NCBI GenBank assembly: GCA_020161935.1
Contig: JAIUNI010000002.1
Span: forward strand, 620,001-684,000
Direction of reading: 5' to 3'
Source of the DNA: Chloroflexota bacterium
GTDB taxonomy: Bacteria; Chloroflexota; Anaerolineae; Aggregatilineales; Phototrophicaceae
DNA length: 64,000 bases
Both the position numbers and the translations under genes were made by a program. This document shows, piece after piece, positions 26,070 through 34,540 of the stretch. The stretch's first letter is position 1. Each line of letters starts with the position of its first letter. The notes beneath the pieces are model-generated. The model was not told the origin of the DNA and did no database searches. It worked only from the letters and a program-made list of their open reading frames with translations.

Positions 26070-27124
26070 GGCTGCACTCCAAGTAAGGCTTCGGCAATCC
26101 GGCTGATTTGCGCCGCCCCCCCGACGAATACCGACATGGTAAACACATCGGTCGTTTGGCAGCGACCGGTGCTGCCGCCGATGGCCTGCCCGCTGGCTTC
26201 CATCTCGCCGTTGCGCCCGAACTGCGCCCCACCGTTATAGACATGGATCGAATGCCCATTCGCCCCAACTTGGTCAGGCACTTCTTCGGCGTAGGTGGCG
26301 GTGGGATTGTTGAAGAAGTTTCGCAGCAGGAGATAGCTTTGACCATCTTCTAACGTGTTGACGTAACCCATCCGCCCGAACACCCCCGCCGCCTTATAGC
26401 CCACTTTGTACTGTCGCTCTCCGGTGATGGCGATGCGGTAGGCGCTGCCCTGCGGCGCGAGTGCGTCCGGCGCGGGGTCGCCAAAGTACGGCGAGGCTTC
26501 GGTGGCTGGTGTACACGGGATCAGCAGCACACCGCCGGGGTTGAGCTGCGTCAGGTTCCAGCTTTCGCTGACAGGTGCGGTTTGCCCTTGATCATCCAGC
26601 GTAACCGTGTGCTGGTAACTGGCGAAGCGAACACCCTTCATCATCTCCGCACCCGCCCGCAGTGCCGCAAGCGGGTTTTTGCCCTGTTGGATGTGCCGCT
26701 TCAACCCCAGATGTGCTGTATCCCTGCTCAAGTTATAGGCTTGGAGTTCCATCACAGTCGATAAGATGATTTCCCCGTGAATCGAGTACACCTGATAGTT
26801 GGCAGGGTCAAGCGCCGTCGGTACATGGTGCGAACCCCAGAAGTCGGCACGGTCGCGGATGTTGTACTGAATCTCCGGCGCGATCCACACCCGTTCGCCG
26901 CCCATGTTCCACCCACCCTCGCGGATGAACGCGGCAAATGACTCGGCCTCCGCCAGCGCGGGGTTCACCCACGTCAGGCTGGGGCTGTCGTCGCCTACGA
27001 AGGGGCCGAAGATACGCCCGCCGCGCTGCGTGATGACGATCTTGATGCCGTCTTGCAGGACGAGCATCCGGTGCGTTTCACCGTTGGCATCGAGTACATC
27101 GGTCAGTTGGCGATAAGTGATCAA
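26066..27124 (-). CDS. DUF6786-type, aldose-1-epimerase-like protein
   Basis: A 352-residue beta-rich protein of the kind annotated DUF6786, related to galactose-mutarotase folds. Visible blocks: 'KIVITQRGGRIFGPFVGDD', 'REGGWNMGGERVWIAPEIQYN', 'ISGERQYKVGYKAAG'-like region (here IAITGERQYKVGYKAAG) and 'GANGHSIHVYNGG'. No signal peptide. Overlaps oiaC-type gene by 4 bases and starts 2 bases after the ApnO-type stop, so it is firmly within the operon. No step of the described D-apiose pathway needs it. Mutarotation of D-apiose or handling of the lactone are possibilities, both inference. Confidence 0.65.
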   Translation of the reverse strand: MITYRQLTDVLDANGETHRMLVLQDGIKIVITQRGGRIFGPFVGDDSPSLTWVNPALAEAESFAAFIREGGWNMGGERVWIAPEIQYNIRDRADFWGSHHVPTALDPANYQVYSIHGEIILSTVMELQAYNLSRDTAHLGLKRHIQQGKNPLAALRAGAEMMKGVRFASYQHTVTLDDQGQTAPVSESWNLTQLNPGGVLLIPCTPATEASPYFGDPAPDALAPQGSAYRIAITGERQYKVGYKAAGVFGRMGYVNTLEDGQSYLLLRNFFNNPTATYAEEVPDQVGANGHSIHVYNGGAQFGRNGEMEASGQAIGGSTGRCQTTDVFTMSVFVGGAAQISRIAEALLGVQP

Positions 27125-27126
27125 GA

Positions 27127-27975
27127 TTACTTCGCGACCGAATGGGTGATCTCGGCGACACTTTTCTTAAGCGCGTCGATGCTCATGATCTGTTCCATCC
27201 AATCGGGCTTGAAAATCTTGTCATACGCCCGTTCAATCGCCAGCTTCGCCCCATCCGAGAAGGGAAAGCCGGAGATGCCGAAGATGATGGCGAACTCGAT
27301 ACGTGCGTGACCGCTGAGAAATTCCCACGCTGCCTCCGACGGAACACCCATTTCGACCGCCTTGTCGTAGGCTTGCTTGACGGCGGTAATCACGGTCGCG
27401 GTAAAGGTTTCCGCCAGCGCCGGTTCTAAAATCGCCATCTGCTCGACCGTGATGCGGAAGGCTTTCATAACCGGCTTGTAAATATCCCGCGCGATGGCCT
27501 CCCCCTTCGCGTAATCCTCATCCGGCCCGTGGTACAGCGCACACACGATATGGTGCTTGGCCTTGACCCCGCCGAACCAGTCGGTACGGGCTTCCTCGGT
27601 CACTTCGTCGTTGAACAGCGGCGGGTGGCAGGGGTGCGCCACGAAGTAGGTCAAGTCCTCGCGGATCGGCATGACTTCCGCGTAGGCGGCAGCGGGGTCA
27701 AGGCCGATGACCATCGTACGTGGTTGCAATTCTTCGATGATGCCCTGCGTCACCCGCCCGATGATGGCATCCGGCACGGCGAGAATCACCGCGTCGGCCT
27801 TCGCCAGCGCCTCGCTCTGTGGGGTCACGCTCACGCCGCGCTTGGCAAGGTTCGCCTTGCCACCTTCGCTGACCTCGACGTAGTACACTTCATATTCGGG
27901 CATGTCTTTGATGTTATCGGTGATCCGGCAGCCCATCTTCCCACCCGCACCCATAAGAGCAATTTTGGTCGTCAT
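27127..27975 (-). CDS. apnO: D-apionate oxidoisomerase-type dehydrogenase
   Basis: A 282-residue NAD-binding protein with 'IALMGAGGKMGCRITDNI' (Rossmann), 'ADAVILAVPDAIIG' and 'YFVAHPCHPPLFND'. A helical C-terminal domain has 'VEQMAILEPALAET' and 'SGHARIEFAIIFG'. It resembles 6-phosphogluconate/beta-hydroxyacid dehydrogenase-like proteins and matches my knowledge of ApnO. ApnO converts D-apionate to 3-oxo-isoapionate with NAD by oxidation coupled to isomerisation. GGAG precedes the ATG; the kinase gene ends 23 bases upstream. Assignment is by resemblance and by its place between kinase and lactonase genes. Confidence 0.8.
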   Translation of the reverse strand: MTTKIALMGAGGKMGCRITDNIKDMPEYEVYYVEVSEGGKANLAKRGVSVTPQSEALAKADAVILAVPDAIIGRVTQGIIEELQPRTMVIGLDPAAAYAEVMPIREDLTYFVAHPCHPPLFNDEVTEEARTDWFGGVKAKHHIVCALYHGPDEDYAKGEAIARDIYKPVMKAFRITVEQMAILEPALAETFTATVITAVKQAYDKAVEMGVPSEAAWEFLSGHARIEFAIIFGISGFPFSDGAKLAIERAYDKIFKPDWMEQIMSIDALKKSVAEITHSVAK

Positions 27976-27998
27976 GTCTTTTCTCCACGATAAATTGA

Positions 27999-29354
27999 TT
28001 AGGCTCCGCGCAGGATGCTGCCGAAGTAATCCGGCTTGCCCACCTGCCCGGCTTTTAACGAAATTTGCAACCCATCGAACCTCGGATTATGCGAACGGGC
28101 GCGGCACAAGGGCGCACCCGGCGCGACCGGCATCAGGATTTCGAGGGCGTAGATGCCAAGCTGGTGCGCGGCGTGACCACAGGTATCGCCACCTGTCACA
28201 CACGCCCGTTTGAGGCCGGTACGCTCCAAGAGTTCACGTAAGATCAACCCCTGCTGCGTGCCTAACCGCTGCCCGACCGTCCTGCTGCCCAAGCCCAGCG
28301 CGTCGAGCCGTCCGTTGGTCGCGGCGATGGCGGGATCATCCGGCCCCAGCGCCGAATACAGCAGCAGATTGCGCCCTTGCCCCAGCGAAGCCAGCGCCTG
28401 TTCGATGACGCGCTCTCGTTCGGCATCCGCCAGCGCGGGGTCAACCAGCTTCACGCCGTCTAACCGCACGGCCTCGAAGTCGTTCGCCATCGCCCACTGA
28501 ATTTGCCCCGCCGTGCCGGGGGCGGCGCTGCCGGAAATAATCAGCAGTTGCTCGACCGCGCCAACTGAGGGCAGCGGGGGCGGCGCTTCGATGAAGCCTG
28601 TTTGCTGCCAGTGTGCCGTCAGCGCGTATTCGAGGCCGGACGACGACACCGAGAAAATGGGGCGTTCGCCGCGCTGCGCCCACACCAACCGCCCGATCTT
28701 TTGCACATGCGTTTGGTCGAGCGTGTCGAACAGGATGACCTCGCAGCCGTCATCTACCAGCGTTTGGTAGTGTTGGGCAAGCGCGTCATCAGACTGCGCC
28801 AGTTGCAACGTGTCGATCAGCCCAATTTTGCGTCCCGTCTGCTTGCCGAGATGCAGCCGCAGGTCGCTCTCGTCCATTGGCGTGATCGGGTGTTTGCTCA
28901 TGGTCGGGTGGCGGTCAAGCCGGTAAGTATTTTCACCCACCGTCGCGAACAGGTTGCCGAACGCCACATAGCGCTTGAGCGGCGGTGCGCCGACCATCAT
29001 CGGTATCGCTTGCGGCTGGAAGACGCGCCAGCCGATTTCCGCCGCCGTGCCGATATTCCCGACGGTCGGCGATGAGTCGAACGTCGAGCAAATTTTGTAG
29101 TGGAACAGCGGCGCACCCAACTGTTGCAGCGCCCTAAACACCGGCGGCAGTTCGGCTTCCATCTGGTCGGGCGACATCGAACGGCTGACCCCCGCCACGC
29201 CAATCGCCCGCACATCGGGGAAGTGTTCGCGAATAAAGGCTTCATCGGGTACGTTCAAGAACAGCACCGCTGGCACACCGCCCAGCACCAGCGCCTCCAT
29301 CACATCCGTCGAGCCGGTGAAGTCGTCTCCGTAGTATGTCAGCAGCAGGTTCAT
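27999..29354 (-). CDS. oiaK: 3-oxo-isoapionate kinase-type four-carbon acid sugar kinase (DUF1537)
   Basis: A 451-residue DUF1537 kinase. The N-terminus MNLLLTYYGDDFTGSTDVMEAL holds the GDDFTGS motif. The C-terminal nucleotide domain shows 'LLIISGSAAPGTAGQI', 'LLLYSALGPDDP' and 'ACVTGGDTCGHAAHQLG'. OiaK of this family phosphorylates 3-oxo-isoapionate at O4. The frame is open to 29627, but ATG 29354 is the real start since it gives the family N-terminus and an ATGA overlap with the RuBisCO-like gene. Adjacent to that gene, it should supply its substrate. Confidence 0.82.
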   Translation of the reverse strand: MNLLLTYYGDDFTGSTDVMEALVLGGVPAVLFLNVPDEAFIREHFPDVRAIGVAGVSRSMSPDQMEAELPPVFRALQQLGAPLFHYKICSTFDSSPTVGNIGTAAEIGWRVFQPQAIPMMVGAPPLKRYVAFGNLFATVGENTYRLDRHPTMSKHPITPMDESDLRLHLGKQTGRKIGLIDTLQLAQSDDALAQHYQTLVDDGCEVILFDTLDQTHVQKIGRLVWAQRGERPIFSVSSSGLEYALTAHWQQTGFIEAPPPLPSVGAVEQLLIISGSAAPGTAGQIQWAMANDFEAVRLDGVKLVDPALADAERERVIEQALASLGQGRNLLLYSALGPDDPAIAATNGRLDALGLGSRTVGQRLGTQQGLILRELLERTGLKRACVTGGDTCGHAAHQLGIYALEILMPVAPGAPLCRARSHNPRFDGLQISLKAGQVGKPDYFGSILRGA

Positions 29355-30604
29355 AGCGCCCCGTACATTTCCAACGCGCCCCGCAGCGCCGGATGTGTTT
29401 CGGCATAAGTCGCCAGCGGGATACCCGCCATCGCCGCCTCCCACCCCTCGCGCAGGCTGGCAACCCCCGCCGCTGGCCCATCGGGGTGCGCCACAATACC
29501 GCCCCCCGCGAGGTACATCAGGTCGGTGCTGCCCAGCGCCGCGTAGGTATCCGGCGCTTGCCCCGCCCACTGCCCCGACGAGAACACCGGCATCACCGTA
29601 TACCCGCCAAGCATCGGGGTTAAACACTCCCGCGCCGAGGCCAACACCGAAGCGTCATCCTCGGTGAACTTGTTCCGCAAACCGTTGACGTGCAGGTGGT
29701 CAACTCCGGCGAGGCGATAAAACTTCTGGAAGGCGATATAACTCCAACCGAGGTACGGCTGGCGGGTGAGTGCGCCCCACCCCGCGCGGTGTCCGTGGAT
29801 CGGCAGTTGGCTGTGCCGCCGCAGGTGCGCCACCGCCGCGAGACCAACCGGTATCAGGTTGACCATGACGCACGTCCCGCCGTGTTCCAGCACCGTGTCA
29901 TGCCCGCGCAGCATCTCGTCCATGTCGCCGCTGATGTTGAAGGCCACCATCACCTTTTTGCCCGTACGCTCGGCATGGTCATTGACCACGTGCATGACGG
30001 CTTTTACCCGTTCCGCCAGCGGCGAGTGCGGCGAGTTGGCTTGCAGTTCGTCGTCCTTGATGAAGTCCAGCCCCGCATCGCACAGCGTCTTCACCAGTTC
30101 CGCCGTTTGCGCCGGCGAAAAGCCCACACTCGGCTTAATGATCGTCCCCAATAGCGGACGGTCGTAAACCCCTGCCAGTTTCCGCGTGCCATCAATGCCA
30201 AACTGCGGCCCCGCATGGGTTTTGAACGCATCCGGGAACACCACATCCACCAGCCGCAAGCCGGAAAACTGGCCGAGTTCGTACAGGTTGCCGCTCACCG
30301 CCGTCATCGCGCTCACCAGCGACGTACCGATGTTGGCAAATGGGAACGACAGCACCACCTCCGCGCGGCGGTAAACCGGCGCTTGCGTACCTTTGGGCGG
30401 CTTTGAGCCAGCTAGAGTCGGCGCGTCCACCGTTTCGAGTTCGGTGATGCGTTCGACCCGCGCCCCGTGGTTTTCCAGCAGTTCGGGTGTTTCCCCCGGC
30501 ACTTTGACGAACGTTCCGGCGGACTGCTCCCCCGCCATGACCGCCGCCGCTTTCTCCAGCGGGTGCGCCGTTTCAATGTGGTAAGTCGCGAATAGGCGAT
30601 CCAT
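29351..30604 (-). CDS. oiaX: RuBisCO-like protein, 3-oxo-isoapionate-4-phosphate transcarboxylase/hydrolase type
   Basis: A 417-residue RuBisCO-like protein (form IV). Retained catalytic positions: carbamylation Lys and Mg ligands in FIKDDE (K183, D185, E186), the K157 of IIKPS (RuBisCO K175 position), His-Arg pair at 272-273 (HGHRAG), Asn in VSGNLY and a loop-6-like Lys in NKF. The second Lys of the RuBisCO TIKPK motif is Ser here, and loop 6 differs from GTVVGKLEG, so CO2 fixation is not expected. In the D-apiose pathway OiaX yields 3-phosphoglycerate and glycolate; a decarboxylating RLP (OiaD) is the alternative. ATG 30604 is preferred, but GTG 30613 would overlap the permease stop by four bases. 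Confidence 0.83.
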   Translation of the reverse strand: MDRLFATYHIETAHPLEKAAAVMAGEQSAGTFVKVPGETPELLENHGARVERITELETVDAPTLAGSKPPKGTQAPVYRRAEVVLSFPFANIGTSLVSAMTAVSGNLYELGQFSGLRLVDVVFPDAFKTHAGPQFGIDGTRKLAGVYDRPLLGTIIKPSVGFSPAQTAELVKTLCDAGLDFIKDDELQANSPHSPLAERVKAVMHVVNDHAERTGKKVMVAFNISGDMDEMLRGHDTVLEHGGTCVMVNLIPVGLAAVAHLRRHSQLPIHGHRAGWGALTRQPYLGWSYIAFQKFYRLAGVDHLHVNGLRNKFTEDDASVLASARECLTPMLGGYTVMPVFSSGQWAGQAPDTYAALGSTDLMYLAGGGIVAHPDGPAAGVASLREGWEAAMAGIPLATYAETHPALRGALEMYGAL

Positions 30605-30609
30605 CGTTA

Positions 30610-31611
30610 TCACCCGTTAGGCTGTGTGGTTTCAAGTGGCCGGATGAAGCGCCGTTTGAGCTTTTCAAGGTTGGCTTCGCGCAGACTGTCGAAGAAGATG
30701 GCGATGAAGATGATGACCGCCCGAACCATCGGCTGTAGGTACAGATTGACGCTGTTGAACACCAACCCCGCCTGCACCATCTGAATCAGCAGCGCACCGA
30801 TCACCGCGCCGAACGCATTCCCCACGCCGCCGAACAAGCTCGTCCCGCCCAGCACTGCCGCCGCAATCGCGTCAAACTCGCGCCCTTCGGCAAAGCTGCG
30901 GTCAAGCCGCCCCAACTGCGAGATCAGGATGAACCCCGCCAATCCCGCGCAGAAGCCGGAGATCATGTAGACGAGGAAGATCACGCGGTCGGTGTTGATA
31001 CCGGCCTTCTTCGCCACTTCAATATCGTTGCCCACCGCGTACACCTGCCGCCCGAACGCGGTGCGGTTTAAGATCAGGTATCCGGCGATGAACACCAGCG
31101 CGAACACGATGATCGGCATCGGGATTCGCAGGACGTTAATTTGCCCGAAGGCCAACATCGTTTCGGGGAAGTCGATCTGCTGCGACTCGGTCAGCGCCGT
31201 GCCGATGCCGCGCCCGACCACCAGCGTACCGAGTGTCACCATGAACGGGATGATCTTGAGACGCACGATGCAGAAGGCGTTGATCGCCCCGTACAACGTG
31301 CCGACCAGCATAGCGACCAGCAGCGCCGGAACCACGCCGAGTCCCGCCTGCCGCATCAGCAAACCCGCGATGACCGACGACAGGTACATATTCGAGCCGA
31401 CCGACAGATCAATACCCGCCGTCAGCAGCACGAACGTCATGCCGATGGCAACCATGCCCGTGAACGAGGCTTGCTTGATGATATTGATGATGCTCTCAAG
31501 CTGGAGGAACAGCGGCGACGACAGCCCGAAGATCAGGAAGACCACGATGAATAGCACAATCGTCGAGTTGTTGAGCAGCAGTTGTGGAATATTGACTCGT
31601 CGCTGGGTCAT
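30610..31611 (-). CDS. Sugar ABC transporter permease 2
   Basis: A 333-residue RbsC-type permease with about eight or more hydrophobic segments. Signatures: 'FTGMVAIGMTFVLLTAGIDLSVGSNM', 'VYAVGNDIEVAKKAGIN' and 'AAVLGGTSLFGGVGNAFGAVIG'. ATG 31611 overlaps the ATPase stop by four bases, which fixes the start; the frame itself runs to 31725. With the second permease (33.1 kb), the double ATPase and the binding protein it makes a CUT2-type importer. Substrate by context: D-apiose or an apioside. Confidence 0.9.
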   Translation of the reverse strand: MTQRRVNIPQLLLNNSTIVLFIVVFLIFGLSSPLFLQLESIINIIKQASFTGMVAIGMTFVLLTAGIDLSVGSNMYLSSVIAGLLMRQAGLGVVPALLVAMLVGTLYGAINAFCIVRLKIIPFMVTLGTLVVGRGIGTALTESQQIDFPETMLAFGQINVLRIPMPIIVFALVFIAGYLILNRTAFGRQVYAVGNDIEVAKKAGINTDRVIFLVYMISGFCAGLAGFILISQLGRLDRSFAEGREFDAIAAAVLGGTSLFGGVGNAFGAVIGALLIQMVQAGLVFNSVNLYLQPMVRAVIIFIAIFFDSLREANLEKLKRRFIRPLETTQPNG

Positions 31612-33128
31612 GCTGTTTGCGCCTTTTCGCGGAACGCCGCGCGGAGGATGGCTTCTTGGTTGAACTGCTCGCGGGTAAATTCGCCCACGATCTCCCCACG
31701 GCTCATCACGAGGATGCGGTCGCACATGCCCATCAGTTCCTCAAGCTCCGAGGAGATGAACAGGATGCCGCTGCCCGTCGCCGCCAATTGGTCGATGATG
31801 GAGTAAATCTCGTACTTCGCGCCCACGTCGATGCCGCGCGTCGGCTCATCCATAATGAACACCGTCGGGCGGGAGAGCAGCCACTTGGCGATGACGACTT
31901 TTTGCTGGTTGCCGCCGCTCAAACTCTTGGCGGGCTGCTCGGTAATCAGACCACTTTTCAACTGCAAGGCCCCTGCCGCACTCTGCGTATCCCGCACCAG
32001 CCGCCGCTGGTCAACCACCTGCGTGACCGATTGGGCGAAGGCCGGTAGGGACACGAGTGCGATGTTGTCGGCGATATTGATGTTCATCAGCAAACCTTCT
32101 TCACGCCGGTTCTCGGTGACGAATGCCATCTGGTTGCGGATGCTCGACCGTGGCGATTTGCCGTTCAACTGCGTGCCGTTGATGACCACCTCGCCGCGCT
32201 CGGAACTGTCCAGCCCGAACAGGATACGCGCCAGTTCGGTACGCCCCGAACCCATCAGCCCGAATAACCCCAGCGTTTCGCCTTTGTGCAGCGTCAGGTG
32301 GATGTCCTCGACAATCCCCTTCGCCGAAACACCTTTGAGTTCCAGCAGCGGGTCACGGCTTGGGACTGCCGTGCGCGGCGGGTACAGCGTTTCGATGCTG
32401 TGACCGACCATCAACGTAATCATGCGGTTGACATCAAACTTCGAGGTCGCGTCATGTCCCACCAGCACCCCATCGCGCATCACGGCAATCGAGTCCGATA
32501 ACTTCAGCACATCGTTCAGGATATGCGAAATGTAGATGATCGCCTTCCCCTGTTCGCGCAGTTGCTGAATGAGGGCAAACAGCCGTTCCGTTTCTCGCGC
32601 GGTCAGGGAAGTCGTCGGCTCGTCAAAAATAATGAGTGATGCGTCTTGGTGCAGCGCCTTCGCGATTTCCACAAGCTGCCGTTCGCCGGGGGAAATCCGG
32701 TCAACGTGCATATCCGGCGAGAGATCCAGCCCGACCGATTGCAGCGCGGTTTGCGTTTGTTGGCGCATGGTGGCGCGGTCGATAAACTTGAACGGCCCGA
32801 CCCCGCGTGACGGAAACGCCTCGATAAAAATGTTCTCGGCAATCGTCAGGTTGGTGAATAGGTTAAGTTCTTGGTGGATAAAGGCGATACCGGCTTTATA
32901 AGCATCCGATGGGCTGCGCGGGTCGTAAGCTGCGCCGTTCATAGTCATCGTGCCGGAACTGGCCTGCACCACGCCGCCGATCAGGTTCATGAGCGTGCTT
33001 TTACCCGCGCCGTTCTGCCCGATCAACCCCAGCGCCTCACCTTTGTTGACCGTCAGGCTGACATCTTTAACGGCTTTGATGCCGAAGAACGCTTTGGAAA
33101 TGTCCTTGATTTCGAGTAAAGGTGTCAT
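31608..33128 (-). CDS. Sugar ABC transporter ATP-binding protein (two ABC domains)
   Basis: A 506-residue CUT2 ATPase with two nucleotide domains. Domain 1 has Walker A GQNGAGKST, signature ISPGERQL and Walker B SLIIFDEPTTSL. Domain 2 has a degenerate P-loop GLMGSGRTE, signature SLSGGNQQKV and Walker B TVFIMDEPTRGID. This arrangement, with a degenerate second P-loop, is normal for RbsA/XylG-type proteins. GAGGTG precedes ATG 33128, and the gene overlaps both permease genes by ATGA. Cytoplasmic face of the importer. Confidence 0.93.
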   Translation of the reverse strand: MTPLLEIKDISKAFFGIKAVKDVSLTVNKGEALGLIGQNGAGKSTLMNLIGGVVQASSGTMTMNGAAYDPRSPSDAYKAGIAFIHQELNLFTNLTIAENIFIEAFPSRGVGPFKFIDRATMRQQTQTALQSVGLDLSPDMHVDRISPGERQLVEIAKALHQDASLIIFDEPTTSLTARETERLFALIQQLREQGKAIIYISHILNDVLKLSDSIAVMRDGVLVGHDATSKFDVNRMITLMVGHSIETLYPPRTAVPSRDPLLELKGVSAKGIVEDIHLTLHKGETLGLFGLMGSGRTELARILFGLDSSERGEVVINGTQLNGKSPRSSIRNQMAFVTENRREEGLLMNINIADNIALVSLPAFAQSVTQVVDQRRLVRDTQSAAGALQLKSGLITEQPAKSLSGGNQQKVVIAKWLLSRPTVFIMDEPTRGIDVGAKYEIYSIIDQLAATGSGILFISSELEELMGMCDRILVMSRGEIVGEFTREQFNQEAILRAAFREKAQTA

Positions 33129-34306
33129 GCGCGCACCTCACGGTTGGCGAGCCGTGTGCGGGTGATGTCCAGCAGCGCCGCGATCAGGATGATGCCGCCC
33201 TTCACCGCGTCGATGATGAACGGTGATAACCGCATCGCGTTCAGGATGTTCAGCAGCAGCACGAAAAATGCCACGCCGAAGAACGTCCCGCGTACCGTGC
33301 CTTTGCCGCCGAACAAACTCGTCCCGCCGATGACCGCCGCGCCGATAATATCCAACAGCAGATTACCCCCGCCCAGCGAAGGCTGCCCGATTGCCAGCCG
33401 CGCCGAGTACAGCACCGAAGCCACTGCCGCGCAGAAGCCGGAGAACATATACACCAGCGTAATCACACGGCGGCTTGGCAAACCGGAAATCGTGGACGCA
33501 CGCCGGTTCGTGCCGATGGAATACATCTGCCGCCCGAACACCGTCCGCGACAGCAAGAATTGTGCGGCGATACCCAGCCCGCCCGCGATCACCAGCGGAT
33601 AGGTAATCAGCGGTAGGATGTCCCGCCTTGCGATTTCAGACGTGAGCTTTGGCCCCGGATACACCGACAGGATGTCGCCTTTGCCGAGGTTGACGAACGC
33701 CTCCGGCAAACCGGAGATGTTGCGCGACTGCGTCAGCCACAGGGCGAACGCGCTGAAAAAGGTCGAGGTGACCAGCGTCACCATGAACGGAGCCATATTG
33801 AAACGGGTGATAGCGTACCCGTTGAGGAAGCCGATCAAGGTGCCGACCGCCAGCATCACCAGCACGCCGACCAACACCGCCGACTCCTGCCCGTGCAGGA
33901 TGCCGCCCGCCTCGGTCATTAGGCTGCCCCACAGTGGGCTTTTATCGAAGAACGCCGGATCAAGCTTTTCCGCCATGACGATAGCACCCACCACACTGGT
34001 GATGCCCATCGTTGCGCCAATCGACAGGTCAATGCCGCCGAGGATCAGCACGAACGTCTGCCCGATAGCCGCCGCCAATAACGGCCACATATTTTGCAGT
34101 TGGTTGGCGATGTTACTGGGGAGCGATAAGGTTTGGAAAAAAATGGATGCGATAATAAAAAAGATAAGCGTTAAGTACAGGACAAAATAATCAGATAACA
34201 ACAAGCGGCGAATAAATCCAAATCGCGCTGATAACGGCTGAGGTGCGTTGGGCGCTGCCTGCTGCCCCACAAGAGGGGTGTTCAATCGCTCATCCCGAAT
34301 TGACAT
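33125..34306 (-). CDS. Sugar ABC transporter permease 1
   Basis: A 393-residue RbsC/XylH-type permease. Signatures 'AAAIGQTFVLILGGIDLSIGATMGI', 'MYSIGTNRRASTISGLPSRRV' and 'AAVIGGTSLFGGKGTVRGTFFG'. It has a longer cytoplasmic N-terminus than its partner. ATG 34306 follows AAGG at eight bases; TTG 34312 is less likely. The presence of two different permeases suggests a heterodimeric channel. It follows the binding-protein gene after a 230-base gap with repeats. Confidence 0.9.
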   Translation of the reverse strand: MSIRDERLNTPLVGQQAAPNAPQPLSARFGFIRRLLLSDYFVLYLTLIFFIIASIFFQTLSLPSNIANQLQNMWPLLAAAIGQTFVLILGGIDLSIGATMGITSVVGAIVMAEKLDPAFFDKSPLWGSLMTEAGGILHGQESAVLVGVLVMLAVGTLIGFLNGYAITRFNMAPFMVTLVTSTFFSAFALWLTQSRNISGLPEAFVNLGKGDILSVYPGPKLTSEIARRDILPLITYPLVIAGGLGIAAQFLLSRTVFGRQMYSIGTNRRASTISGLPSRRVITLVYMFSGFCAAVASVLYSARLAIGQPSLGGGNLLLDIIGAAVIGGTSLFGGKGTVRGTFFGVAFFVLLLNILNAMRLSPFIIDAVKGGIILIAALLDITRTRLANREVRA

Positions 34307-34439
34307 CTTCAAGCCTTAATCTATATCCGCGAAGTACGACACAGGGAACCGCTGCGGATATTACCTGCTGAAACGCATTTGTGACCAATCCCTTAGTTCC
34401 CCACACCTGCTACCTTTAGGAAACGACGCTTTCGCATAG

Positions 34440-34460
34440 GGGAGGGTCTGTGACCCTCCC
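34440..34460. repeat. Palindrome between binding-protein and permease genes
   Basis: Stem GGGAGGGTC (34440-34448) pairs with GACCCTCCC (34452-34460) around TGT, preceded by TAG as in the dispersed palindrome family. There is no T run, so an mRNA 3'-end stabiliser or attenuator is more likely than a terminator. Located between transporter genes of one operon. Confidence 0.6.
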
Positions 34461-34469
34461 GCGTATCTG

Positions 34470-34531
34470 TTCCCCTCGCCCTGAGGGCTGACGGTGGAGT
34501 GAGCCTGCGAACGTACCGTCGTGGGGGTGAG
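34470..34531. repeat. Dispersed repeat 'ccctcgccctgagggct' type
   Basis: Contains CCCTCGCCCTGAGGGCTGA, then GAGTGAGCCTGCGAACGTAC and GTCGTGGGG. The same phrase, with small changes, is at 12,440-12,515 and in parts at 44,690-44,750, 54,605-54,745 and 55,680-55,755. Confidence 0.75.
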
Positions 34532-34540
34532 GATTATCGC

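Noticed and set aside
29355..29627. N-terminal extension of the DUF1537 kinase
   Set aside because: It lies within the RuBisCO-like gene and is Gly/Arg-rich shadow; the family begins at MNLLLTYYGDDFTGS.
22248..34306. Calvin-cycle CO2 fixation by the RuBisCO-like gene
   Set aside because: The second KPK Lys and loop 6 are changed, no small subunit or phosphoribulokinase is near, and the neighbours fit sugar-acid breakdown.
34440..34460. Terminator after the binding-protein gene
   Set aside because: The hairpin lacks a T run and matches the dispersed palindrome family, and downstream genes have no clear promoter of their own.
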